From an uncultured Kiloniellales bacterium (lineage in GTDB: Bacteria; Pseudomonadota; Alphaproteobacteria; Kiloniellales; JAKSDN01): a stretch of 5,690 nt of DNA. The first letter of the stretch is position 1; each line of letters begins with the position of its first letter. Under the pieces are notes generated by a model. That model saw only the letters and a program-made list of their open reading frames with translations. It was not told the DNA's origin and made no database searches. The stretch lies in the NCBI GenBank assembly GCA_937974415.1, contig CALJXB010000182.1, positions 1 to 5,690 of the forward strand, written 5' to 3'. Positions 1 to 5,690 of the stretch are shown piece by piece. Both the position numbers and the translations under genes were made by a program.

Positions 1-243
1 GTCTACGGCGCGGGCGTCGCCAAGGCCTACCAATCCGCAGCGCCGTCGATCGTCGGCACCTTCGACTATGCCTATCTCGTCTTCGCCGCCCTTTGGGGTT
101 TCGTGCTCTTCACAGAGATCCCCGATGCCGCGACCCTCGTCGGCATGGCCCTGATCGCCGCGGCGGGCATTCTGGTCGCCCGGCCGCCCGCGGCGGCGCG
201 CGTCGTTCCGCCTAGCGCCGCCCCCGAAAAACCGCCATGCTGA
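1..243 (+). CDS. DMT/EamA-family membrane transporter, C-terminal fragment
   Basis: The reading frame is open from the first base to a TGA at 241-243 and gives 80 residues; the start lies to the left of the window. Two hydrophobic segments are visible, roughly residues 18-37 (around FDYAYLVFAALWGFVLF) and 46-60 (around LVGMALIAAAGILVA), separated by an acidic turn (TEIPDA). This matches the last two helices of drug/metabolite transporter (EamA) proteins, in which a hydrophobic helix, a short E-x-P turn and a final glycine/alanine-rich helix end the second repeat. The tail after the last helix is rich in Pro and Ala and ends in Cys. The family exports or imports small metabolites across the inner membrane; the substrate cannot be told from this part. 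The amidase gene starts 43 bp downstream on the same strand, so co-transcription is plausible. Family assignment is fairly safe, substrate unknown. Confidence 0.75.
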   Translation, partial: VYGAGVAKAYQSAAPSIVGTFDYAYLVFAALWGFVLFTEIPDAATLVGMALIAAAGILVARPPAAARVVPPSAAPEKPPC

Positions 244-286
244 AAGCCACGGCCGGGTGTCCGGTTCAAGACCGCGCAGGTGAGAG

Positions 287-1678
287 ATGGACGACTTCCT
301 GTTCGGCTCCGCGACCGCTCTGGCGCGAGCCATCCGGACAAAAGAGGTCTCGGCGGTCGAGGCTGTGACGGCCCATCTCGCCCGCATCGAGGCGGTCAAC
401 CCGGCGCTCAACGCCGTGGTGCAGCTGGCCCCGGAGCGCGCGCTCCGGGAGGCCGAGGCCGCCGACCGGACGCTCGCCCGCGGCCGCGAGCTCGGGGCGC
501 TGCACGGCCTGCCGATCACCCTCAAGGACTCCCTCGATACCGAGGGCATCGTCACCACCTGGGGCACCGCGGGGCGACGCGACTTCGTGCCGGACGCGGA
601 CGCCACGGTGGTCGCCCGCCTGCGCCGGGCCGGGGCCATCGTGCTGGGCAAGACCAACACGCCGGAGTTCACCCTGGGTGGCGAGATGGAGAACGCCATC
701 TACGGCTTCACCTACAACCCCCACGACACGGGCCTCTCGCCGAGCGGCAGCAGCGGCGGCGCGGCGGCCATCGTCGCCGCCGGCGGCAGCGCCTTCGACA
801 TCGGCAGCGACACCGGCGGCAGCATCCGCGAGCCGGCCCACGTCTGCGGCATCGCCGGGATCAAGCCGACCTCGGGGCGGACGCCGCGCACCGGCCACGC
901 GGTGCCCTACGGCATCGGCGCCGTCGACAGCCTGACTGTGCTCGGGCCGCTCGCCCGCTTCGTCGAGGATCTGTGGCTGGTCCTGCCGCTCATCTGCGGG
1001 CCCGACTGGCGGGACCCGGCGGTGACGGACGTCCCCCTCGGCGACCCGGCCGCGGTCGAGCTGAAGGGCTTGCGTGTCGCGGTCTACACCGACGGCGGCC
1101 TCGTTGCGCCCATGACCGAGATCGCCGAGGCCGTGGCGGCGGGCGCCGAAGCGCTCGCCCGGTGCGGCGTCCTCGTGGAAGAGGCGGCCCCGGCGGCACT
1201 CCCGCACGCAAGCGACATCCATCCCTGGCTCAATGTGGCCAACGGGCGCGACTGGCTGCGCCGGCAGCTGGCGGAGGCCGGCACGGCAGAGCCGGGGCCT
1301 TCCATCGCGAAGCTATTCGCCGAGGAGGCCGCTCTCAAGGCGCCCTCACTGGCGGTCATGCTGGAACAGCTCGACCAGTACCGCAGCGCGATGCTGCAGT
1401 TCATGGAAAACTACGACGCCATCCTCTGCCCGCCCGACTGCTACGCCGCCCTGCCCCACCATGCCGCCGAGGATTTCGACAAGCACCGGGTCTGGGCGCA
1501 CCTCTATGCCTACAATCTGACCGGCTGGCCGGCCGCGGTGGTGCCCGCCGGCGCCACCAACGAGGGCCTGCCTTTCGGCCTGCAAATCGCCGGGCGGCCC
1601 TGGCGCGAGGACGTGGTGCTCGCGCTCGCCACTGCCATCGAGGCCGACCTCGGCGGCTACCGCCGGCCGCCGATTTGA
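287..1678 (+). CDS. Amidase-signature family amide hydrolase
   Basis: A 463-residue cytoplasmic protein of normal length for the amidase signature (AS) family, which hydrolyses amide bonds through a Ser-cisSer-Lys triad. The residues are visible: Lys80 in GLPITLKDS, cis-Ser155 in SGSSGG, and nucleophile Ser179 in DTGGSIREPA. The spacings (75 and 24 residues) equal those of fatty acid amide hydrolase (Lys142, Ser217, Ser241). Other family marks are GKTNTPEF (121-128), GIAGIKPTSGR (188-198) and the C-terminal NLTGWPAAVVPAG (410-422) with GLPFGLQIAGRPWRE (427-441). No signal peptide or membrane segment is seen. The ATG at 287 is preceded by AGGTGAG at 278-284, a close but usable ribosome site. 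It is not clearly GatA: no gatC or gatB lies beside it, and the neighbour is a transporter gene. The substrate (aryl or alkyl amide, or other) cannot be assigned. Its stop lies 16 bp from the stop of the convergent flavin-protein gene. Confidence 0.93.
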   Translation: MDDFLFGSATALARAIRTKEVSAVEAVTAHLARIEAVNPALNAVVQLAPERALREAEAADRTLARGRELGALHGLPITLKDSLDTEGIVTTWGTAGRRDFVPDADATVVARLRRAGAIVLGKTNTPEFTLGGEMENAIYGFTYNPHDTGLSPSGSSGGAAAIVAAGGSAFDIGSDTGGSIREPAHVCGIAGIKPTSGRTPRTGHAVPYGIGAVDSLTVLGPLARFVEDLWLVLPLICGPDWRDPAVTDVPLGDPAAVELKGLRVAVYTDGGLVAPMTEIAEAVAAGAEALARCGVLVEEAAPAALPHASDIHPWLNVANGRDWLRRQLAEAGTAEPGPSIAKLFAEEAALKAPSLAVMLEQLDQYRSAMLQFMENYDAILCPPDCYAALPHHAAEDFDKHRVWAHLYAYNLTGWPAAVVPAGATNEGLPFGLQIAGRPWREDVVLALATAIEADLGGYRRPPI

Positions 1679-1694
1679 AGGCTTTGTGACCCAA

Positions 1695-3344
1695 TCAGCC
1701 CTTTGGCCCGAACGTCTCGGTGTGGATGCGCTCGGGGCAAACGCCGCGCTCTTCCAGGTCAGTCTGGACCTGGGCCATGAATGCCGTCGGCCCGCACAGC
1801 ATGAAGTGGGCGTCCAGGTCGCCCACGAGACGCTCCAGCAATGCGCCGTCGACGCGGCCCGCGCTGTCGTAGTGGGTTCCGGGCCGGTCTTGCGGGCCGG
1901 GCCTGCTGTAGGCGGCGTGGACCCGAATATTCGGGTTTCGCCCGGCCAGCGCCCGGATCTCGTCGGCCAAGGGATGGTGAGCCCCGTCGCGCACGCCGTG
2001 GACGAACCAGACCGGGCGCCCGCTGTTCCTCGCGGCCAGGTCGTGAAGCATGCTCGCCAGAGGCGTCACGCCGACCCCGGCGCTCACCAGCACCACGGGG
2101 CATTTGCTGCAGGGGAGCAGGAAATCGCCGGCGGGCTTGCGCGCGTCGAGGATCGTTCCGACCCCGACTTGATCGTGCAGGTGGCGTGATGCCAGGCCCA
2201 AGGGCTCGCGCTTCACGCTGATGCGATAGCGCCCGTCGCTCGGCGCGCCGGACAGCGAATAGGTGCGGCGCACCGGCTCCTCGACGCCCGGCACATGGAG
2301 CTCGATCGGAAGATGCTGGCCGGCCCGGAAAGTGTGCAGTGGCCCGCCGTCTCGCGCCTCGAAGACGAAGGAGGTGACGTCGGCGCTCTCGCGGGTCTTT
2401 TCGACCAGCCTGAGCGAGCGCACCGACTCGGCGCTCGCGTCCCAGCGCAGGGGCACCGCCGCCGGAAGCTCGACGATCTCCTCGATGTCGACCGCCACCA
2501 GGCGCCGAGCGCCGGGGATGCGGGCCACGGCGTCGGAGTCCCAGTCGATGGTCGCCCGGCCGGTGAGCTGAAGCAAACTTCCCGTCTCGAAGTCGACGAA
2601 GAGCAGGCCGACGCGGGGATCGAGCACCAGGTTGCCAATGGTATTGTAGTGGTTGTTGCCGGCGTAGTCGGGGAAGACGAGACGAGTCTCGCTCGCAACC
2701 TGTACGAAGCCCGGGTCGCCGCCGCGGTGCGAAGCGTCCATGCCGTAAGCGGGGCTGTCGCCGTCGCCGCGGTGGCCGCTGGCGATGAAGAAGGTGTCGG
2801 CATTCGAAACCCAGGCGCGCTGGGATGGCGTGAGGCGCATGCCCCGGAGCGGCGTTCCGGCCGGCACGCCCTCGACTCGGTACCATTCGCGTTCACGGAT
2901 GTACTGCGGGCAGTTACCGAAGGCCTGGTCCACCGCAAAGACCAGGTCGCCGGCGCCGTCTTCCGCCACGCGGCCGTTCACCCGGTTGCGCCGCCGAGTA
3001 GCAAGCTCGATGCCGAGGATCCCGAGGTCGGCCCCCGCCGCGAGGGATCCCTGCAGGGCGTCGCCGGGAACGAGTCGCGCTGCAATGGAGAGCGTGCGAG
3101 CGTCCGGCGAGGAAACGAACCCCTCCTCGCCGACCAGGAGAGTCGGCCAGGGGCGCCCCTCGGCGTCCCGGGCGGCGGCGACCAGAAACGGCAGGGCCTC
3201 ATAGAACGCCCGGTGCTGCTCGGGCAGGGTGGGGCGCACCACCTTGCGCGCCCAGTCCTCGATGTCGCGCACGCCGAGGCGTTCCTGCACCTGCTGCTCG
3301 CCGGCGTGGAAGGGCGAGGCGTCATGCGGCTGCCGGTCGGGCAT
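1695..3344 (-). CDS. PNPOx-like flavin split-barrel / ferredoxin reductase fusion oxidoreductase
   Basis: A 549-residue two-module flavoprotein. Residues about 10-300 resemble the pyridoxamine 5'-phosphate oxidase-like (FMN-binding split barrel) family, with FPDYAGNNHYNTIGNL (224-239) followed by LDPRVGLLFVDFETG (241-255). Residues about 305-549 form a ferredoxin-NADP reductase-type unit: FAD-contact motif RTYS (360-363), PAGDFLLP (404-411), nucleotide-binding loop SAGVGVTPLASML (421-433), CGPTAFM (517-523) and the terminal ETFGPKG. Such proteins pass electrons from NAD(P)H through FAD, probably to the FMN-like site or an outside partner. Some relatives carry a further plant-type 2Fe-2S domain at the C terminus; here the protein stops right after the reductase and no CxxxxCxxC cluster is present. 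The frame stays open upstream to 3572, but the ATG at 3344 is chosen because GGGAGGA lies just before it and the protein starts with a family-like N terminus (SPFHAGEQQVQERLGV, 10-25). It is the last gene of the operon and overlaps the hydrolase gene by 23 nt. Acceptor and physiological role are unknown. Confidence 0.88.
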   Translation of the reverse strand: MPDRQPHDASPFHAGEQQVQERLGVRDIEDWARKVVRPTLPEQHRAFYEALPFLVAAARDAEGRPWPTLLVGEEGFVSSPDARTLSIAARLVPGDALQGSLAAGADLGILGIELATRRRNRVNGRVAEDGAGDLVFAVDQAFGNCPQYIREREWYRVEGVPAGTPLRGMRLTPSQRAWVSNADTFFIASGHRGDGDSPAYGMDASHRGGDPGFVQVASETRLVFPDYAGNNHYNTIGNLVLDPRVGLLFVDFETGSLLQLTGRATIDWDSDAVARIPGARRLVAVDIEEIVELPAAVPLRWDASAESVRSLRLVEKTRESADVTSFVFEARDGGPLHTFRAGQHLPIELHVPGVEEPVRRTYSLSGAPSDGRYRISVKREPLGLASRHLHDQVGVGTILDARKPAGDFLLPCSKCPVVLVSAGVGVTPLASMLHDLAARNSGRPVWFVHGVRDGAHHPLADEIRALAGRNPNIRVHAAYSRPGPQDRPGTHYDSAGRVDGALLERLVGDLDAHFMLCGPTAFMAQVQTDLEERGVCPERIHTETFGPKG

Positions 3345-4314
3345 CGAGTCCTCCCTCGCTTGGAGTTGCCTGCGCGCCCGAGCTCGTCGCCACGAATTCG
3401 GCCACGAGGCGCGCGACCGCCTCGGGCGCATCCTCCGGGCTGTAGTGACCGGCGCCGGGCAGGCGATGTATGTGTCCGTTCGGGAAGGCCTGGCTGAACA
3501 GCGGCAGGAAGTGCTCGGCATGAAGCGTCCGGTCCGCTTCGCCCCAGAGCGCCAGCGCCGGCTTCTTGGCAAGCTCCGCCCCTGTCACCGCGTCGGGCGT
3601 CTCGAAATCGTGGGCGCCAATCGCGAAGCCTTTGGCCCAGCCGATGGCGCCAGCCGCATCCGCGGGCGTCGGAAAGGGCGCGCGGTAAGCCTGCAGCCAG
3701 GTATCGGTTACGATCTCGTTGCGCTCGAAGCCGTTGAGTTTCAGCGTCGAGAGGATGTTGTAGTCGAGCTGGCCGAGTGTTTGCTCGAGCACACCCTCCT
3801 TTTCGGCTTTCAGGATCCACTGGAACCAGGGGGCAGCGGCGACGTTGGCCGTGAGGCGGTCCATCAGGTCCGGCTGGCCGGCGGGCGTGGGGCCGTTGAC
3901 CGAGATCACGCGCTTGATTCGATCGGGATGACGGATCGCAAGGCCCATTCCGGCCGGGCCCCCGAAATCGTGCATGACGAGGGTCAGATCGCTGAGGCCG
4001 AGCGCGAGCACGAAGCGCTCGAGATTGTCGACGTGGTCCTGAAGCCAATAGGTCCGGTCCTGGGGCGTGGCACTCTTTCCGAAGCCCATATGGTCGACGC
4101 CGATGACGCGATGGCGCGCGGCCCAGACAGGAATCTGTTGGCGGAACAGATAGCTCCAAGTCGGCTCGCCGTGCAGCAAGAGCAGCGTCTCCGGTCCGGA
4201 GCCTTCGTCGATATAATGCAAAGGGAAGCCCGGAGCCTCGGTGAAACGGGCCTGGAACGGCCAAGTTCCGTCGAATGTTTCATCGGCGGCGACCGCGGGA
4301 TTGGCCTGGGTCAT
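3322..4314 (-). CDS. Alpha/beta hydrolase with Asp nucleophile, haloalkane dehalogenase/epoxide hydrolase-like
   Basis: A 330-residue alpha/beta-fold hydrolase. The oxyanion region reads HGEPTWSYLFR (48-58), close to the HGEPTWSYLYR of haloalkane dehalogenase DhlA. The nucleophile elbow is HDFGG (115-119), so the nucleophile is Asp116, not Ser; the acid is Asp261 in WGEADRTL and the base His290 in GAGHYSPEDAPE. Order and positions parallel DhlA (Asp124, Asp260, His289). The cap domain lies at about 140-230. Asp-nucleophile members (haloalkane dehalogenases, epoxide hydrolases, fluoroacetate dehalogenases) attack a carbon and form an ester intermediate that water then cleaves. The usual halide-binding Trp after the nucleophile is Phe117 here, so dehalogenase activity should not be assumed. 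No signal peptide is seen. The ATG at 4314 is chosen over an open frame reaching 4389 because GGGAGA lies 7 bases before it and the conserved fold begins shortly after. The last 20 or so residues are a low-complexity tail that runs over the start of the next gene. Confidence 0.87.
   Translation of the reverse strand: MTQANPAVAADETFDGTWPFQARFTEAPGFPLHYIDEGSGPETLLLLHGEPTWSYLFRQQIPVWAARHRVIGVDHMGFGKSATPQDRTYWLQDHVDNLERFVLALGLSDLTLVMHDFGGPAGMGLAIRHPDRIKRVISVNGPTPAGQPDLMDRLTANVAAAPWFQWILKAEKEGVLEQTLGQLDYNILSTLKLNGFERNEIVTDTWLQAYRAPFPTPADAAGAIGWAKGFAIGAHDFETPDAVTGAELAKKPALALWGEADRTLHAEHFLPLFSQAFPNGHIHRLPGAGHYSPEDAPEAVARLVAEFVATSSGAQATPSEGGLDARPAAA
3349..3355 (-). promoter_or_regulatory. Ribosome binding site fixing the start of the PNPOx-reductase gene
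   Basis: On the minus strand the sequence reads GGGAGGA four bases before the ATG at 3344. It lies inside the last codons of the upstream hydrolase gene, whose stop is at 3322-3324. Ribosomes finishing the hydrolase pass over this site, which fits translational coupling. It is the main reason for rejecting the longer open frame that begins at 3572. Confidence 0.7.
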
Positions 4315-4321
4315 GGTCTGA

Positions 4322-4327
4322 TCTCCC
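4322..4327 (-). promoter_or_regulatory. Ribosome binding site of the alpha/beta hydrolase gene
   Basis: GGGAGA on the minus strand, 7 bases before the ATG at 4314. It supports this start over upstream codons in the same open frame, which continues to 4389 through sequence that does not look like this protein family. Confidence 0.6.
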
Positions 4328-4389
4328 GATCGAGCGCGGCTTCGGGCAGGAGGCGGCGCACCCAAATTGTGCCCCACCCTCCGGTCCAA

Positions 4390-4941
4390 CTAGGCTGCCC
4401 GGGCCGCCCCGAGACCCACCTTCGGAAAGTCGATCTCCGTCTGGGCCACATGATCGAAATAGTTGGCGAAGATGTTGGCCGCGACATTGGCGACGATTTC
4501 GGCGATGGCGCCGTCGTCGTGACCGGCGGCGCGCACGGCGGCCAAGTCTTCGTCGTCGACGAAGCCGCGCTTCTCCACGAGCTTTGTGGCAAAGACCAGC
4601 GCCGCGTCGAGGCCCGGGTCACTGGAACGGCCACCGAGGCGGCGCTCGATCTCGTCCTCGCCGACCTTCAGACCCTTGGAAAAGGCGGTGTGGGCGGCCG
4701 CGCAGTAGTCGCAGCCGTTGGCGCCGGCCACGGCAAGCGCGAAAGCCTCTCGGCTCCTGGCGTCGAAACGGCCGCCCGCAAGCGCCTCGCCGAAGCCGAG
4801 GAAGGCTTTCAGCACGGCGGGAGAGTTGGCCATGGTCCGGACGATGTTCGGCGCCATGCCGAGCTTCGTCTGAACGCCGTCGAGAAGTTCCTTGGCCTCG
4901 CCGGTGGCGGTCGTGGGATCGATTGCAGTCAAACGGGGCAT
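4390..4941 (-). CDS. AhpD/carboxymuconolactone decarboxylase-like protein with CxxC motif
   Basis: A 183-residue, mostly helical protein of the AhpD-like superfamily (peroxidase-related/carboxymuconolactone decarboxylase group). The active-site block is clear: Glu65 in SREAFALAVA, then NGCDYCAAAHT with Cys77, Cys80 and His84. Glu to first Cys is 12 residues and Cys to His is 7, as in AhpD (Glu118, Cys130, Cys133, His137). In AhpD this set forms a thiol-disulfide relay with peroxidase activity; true gamma-carboxymuconolactone decarboxylases lack the CxxC pair, so a redox role is the better reading. The N terminus (MPRLTAIDP) and the segment LGMAPNIVRTMANSPAVLKAFLGF (27-50) are typical of this group. 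The ATG at 4941 has AAGGAG at 4949-4954, 7 bases upstream. It lies third among the visible operon genes, 57 bp after the VOC gene and 75 bp before the hydrolase gene. The electron donor and substrate are unknown. Confidence 0.92.
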   Translation of the reverse strand: MPRLTAIDPTTATGEAKELLDGVQTKLGMAPNIVRTMANSPAVLKAFLGFGEALAGGRFDARSREAFALAVAGANGCDYCAAAHTAFSKGLKVGEDEIERRLGGRSSDPGLDAALVFATKLVEKRGFVDDEDLAAVRAAGHDDGAIAEIVANVAANIFANYFDHVAQTEIDFPKVGLGAARAA

Positions 4942-4991
4942 GTTTCTTCTCCTTCGTCTCGGTGTTGATGAGGCGCTGGTTTTCCGCGGGG

Positions 4992-5008
4992 GACCGCCTC
5001 AGGCGGCC
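4992..5008 (-). other. GC hairpin with the VOC stop codon as its loop
   Basis: In the transcript a 7-bp stem (GGCCGCC against GGCGGUC, one G-U pair) encloses a three-base loop, UGA, which is the stop codon of the VOC gene at 4999-5001. No U-run follows, so it does not look like an intrinsic terminator. It could stabilise mRNA 3' ends or arise by chance in GC-rich Ala-Ala codons. Confidence 0.4.
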
Positions 5009-5409
5009 GGTGCGATGAACTCCATGCGGATGCCGCCCGGGATCGCGCACATCATGTGACTGGTCGCGCCGCCGCCCAGGGGCTCCGGCGCGAACTCGAT
5101 ATCGACGCCCGCCGTCTGGCTCAGCTTGTGATGGAGCGTTGCAAGAACGTCCGCGTCCGCGACCTTGAGGGCGAAATGATGCAGGCCGATGACGTTCTTG
5201 CGGTCGAAGGCGACCGCCGTCGCCGGGTCCGCGGCCTGCCACAAGGTGATCATGGTGGTGCCGTCGGTGAGGAAGACGGCGGGATAGTCAGGTACCTCGC
5301 CGACCTGGGAAAAGCCCAAGGTGTCGAGGAAGAAGGCGCGGGTCGCGGCCAGATCCGGAACGGTCAAGCCGATATGGTGGGCGCCTTGGGTGACGGCTGT
5401 GTCTGACAT
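4999..5409 (-). CDS. VOC (glyoxalase/bleomycin-resistance/dioxygenase) superfamily protein
   Basis: A 136-residue protein with the two beta-alpha-beta-beta-beta modules of the vicinal oxygen chelate fold. Module one runs from AHHIGLTVPDLAATRAFFLDTLGF (10-33) to TTMITLWQ (51-58); module two from GLHHFALKVAD (75-85) to PGGIRMEFIAP (124-134). Candidate metal ligands are His12 (or His11), His78 (or His77) and Glu130. The place where glyoxalase I has its first-half Glu holds the hydrophobic/Thr stretch ITLWQ, so the full four-ligand set of glyoxalase I is not present and a lactoylglutathione lyase name is not justified. VOC proteins include isomerases, fosfomycin-type transferases, dioxygenases and binding proteins; which applies here cannot be told. 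The ATG at 5409 follows GGAGG at 5419-5423, 9 bases away. The operon neighbours are a DUF1348 protein 60 bp upstream and the AhpD-like gene 57 bp downstream. Confidence 0.9.
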   Translation of the reverse strand: MSDTAVTQGAHHIGLTVPDLAATRAFFLDTLGFSQVGEVPDYPAVFLTDGTTMITLWQAADPATAVAFDRKNVIGLHHFALKVADADVLATLHHKLSQTAGVDIEFAPEPLGGGATSHMMCAIPGGIRMEFIAPAA

Positions 5410-5469
5410 GAACTCTTTCCTCCGGTTTGGCGATCTCGTCGCCGTTTGATGTCTTGGGGCTTGGCGGCG

Positions 5470-5690
5470 CTAAAGCCCGAGATCGGATAGGCCCGGGTGA
5501 TCGTCGGGCCGCCGCCCGAGGGGCCAGTGGTACTTGCGCTCCTCCGGCGCGATCGGCAGGTCGTTGATGCTGGCGATGCGCCGGCGCATCAGGCCGTGCT
5601 CGTCGAACTCCCAGTTCTCGTTGCCGTAGGAGCGGAACCACTGCCCGCTGTCGTCGCGCCACTCGTAAGCGAAGCGCACGGCAATGCGGT
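5470..5690 (-). CDS. DUF1348/NTF2-like (SnoaL-like fold) family protein, C-terminal part
   Basis: The frame is open from the right edge to a TAG at 5470-5472 and gives about 73 residues, ending in HPGLSDLGL. From the edge it reads [20 protein letters not shown], then [25 protein letters not shown] and [18 protein letters not shown], which I recognise as the highly conserved C-terminal half of DUF1348 proteins in the NTF2-like superfamily (about 150 residues in full). A GTG at 5677-5679 could be misread as a start, but the upstream codons RIA continue the family pattern and no ribosome site can be placed, so the gene is cut by the window edge rather than short. The fold makes a small-molecule pocket used by some relatives as isomerase, hydrolase or cyclase; this subgroup has no function I can name. 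It is the first visible gene of the leftward operon, 60 bp before the VOC gene. Confidence 0.88.
   Translation of the reverse strand, partial: RIAVRFAYEWRDDSGQWFRSYGNENWEFDEHGLMRRRIASINDLPIAPEERKYHWPLGRRPDDHPGLSDLGL

Noticed and set aside
280..1689. A 469-codon plus-strand open frame overlapping the amidase
   Set aside because: The other frame carries the complete amidase signature and triad; this one is dominated by Arg, Gly and Ala and has no motifs.
1651..1704. Possible bidirectional terminator between the convergent genes
   Set aside because: CGGCGG/CCGCCG at 1651-1665 lies inside the amidase coding region with no T-run after it, and the AAGGCT/AGCCCTT pairing at 1678-1703 has a bulge and a 13-base loop. 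Neither is convincing.
2295..3497. A 400-codon plus-strand open frame opposite the flavin-fusion gene
   Set aside because: It has no family motifs and no convincing ribosome site, and its opposite strand carries conserved FAD, NAD and split-barrel motifs.
3345..3572. N-terminal extension of the PNPOx-reductase protein to the start at 3572
   Set aside because: The 76 extra residues are Arg/Ser-rich frame-shifted hydrolase sequence; the ATG at 3344 has a strong ribosome site and a family-like N terminus.
2978..4264. A 428-codon minus-strand open frame in another phase
   Set aside because: It overlaps the hydrolase and fusion genes in the wrong frame, with low-complexity Arg/Pro/Ser-rich content.
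3229..4968. A 579-codon open frame on the plus strand across three minus-strand genes
   Set aside because: It lies opposite well-supported genes, shows no recognisable domain and has the Arg/Gly/Val-rich make-up of an antisense frame in GC-rich DNA.
4999..5409. Naming the VOC protein lactoylglutathione lyase
   Set aside because: The first-half metal-binding Glu expected for glyoxalase I is absent, so only the superfamily can be stated.
5470..5679. A complete 69-residue protein starting at the GTG at 5679
   Set aside because: Codons upstream of the GTG continue the DUF1348 family pattern ([10 protein letters not shown]), so this is the end of a longer gene cut by the window edge.

Overview
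The window is a strongly GC-rich bacterial segment. GC-biased third positions leave long empty open frames on both strands. Gene content and codon use fit a proteobacterium, most likely an alphaproteobacterium, but nothing here fixes the taxon: there is no rRNA, tRNA or lineage marker. No mobile element, CRISPR array, tRNA or rRNA was seen.

Left part, plus strand (1-1678): the C-terminal end of a DMT/EamA-type membrane transporter (1-243) is followed 43 bp later by a complete amidase-signature hydrolase (287-1678). All three catalytic residues (Lys80, cis-Ser155, Ser179) are in place. The two genes may form a small uptake-plus-amide-hydrolysis unit.

Right part, minus strand (5690 down to 1695): five genes read leftwards and look like one operon. 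In order of transcription they are: the C-terminal end of a DUF1348/NTF2-like protein (5690-5470, truncated by the window edge); a VOC (glyoxalase-fold) protein (5409-4999); an AhpD/carboxymuconolactone-decarboxylase-like protein with a CxxC redox motif (4941-4390); an alpha/beta hydrolase with an Asp nucleophile, haloalkane dehalogenase/epoxide hydrolase-like (4314-3322); and a fused flavin protein joining a PNPOx-like split barrel to a ferredoxin-reductase module (3344-1695). Gaps are 57-75 bp, and the last two genes overlap by 23 nt. The four genes with a visible start each have a good Shine-Dalgarno sequence. The operon converges on the amidase gene with only 16 bp between the stop codons.

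Working together (inference): a thiol-redox protein, a VOC enzyme, a hydrolase that would work through an ester intermediate, an NTF2-like small-pocket protein and a flavin/NAD(P)H electron-transfer protein suggest detoxification or degradation of a small organic electrophile, halide or peroxide. The substrate cannot be read from the sequence. The operon promoter and any regulator lie beyond the right edge. The most notable points are the PNPOx-FNR fusion that lacks the 2Fe-2S domain found in some relatives, the hydrolase with Phe where haloalkane dehalogenases have a halide-binding Trp, and a GC hairpin whose loop is exactly the stop codon of the VOC gene.
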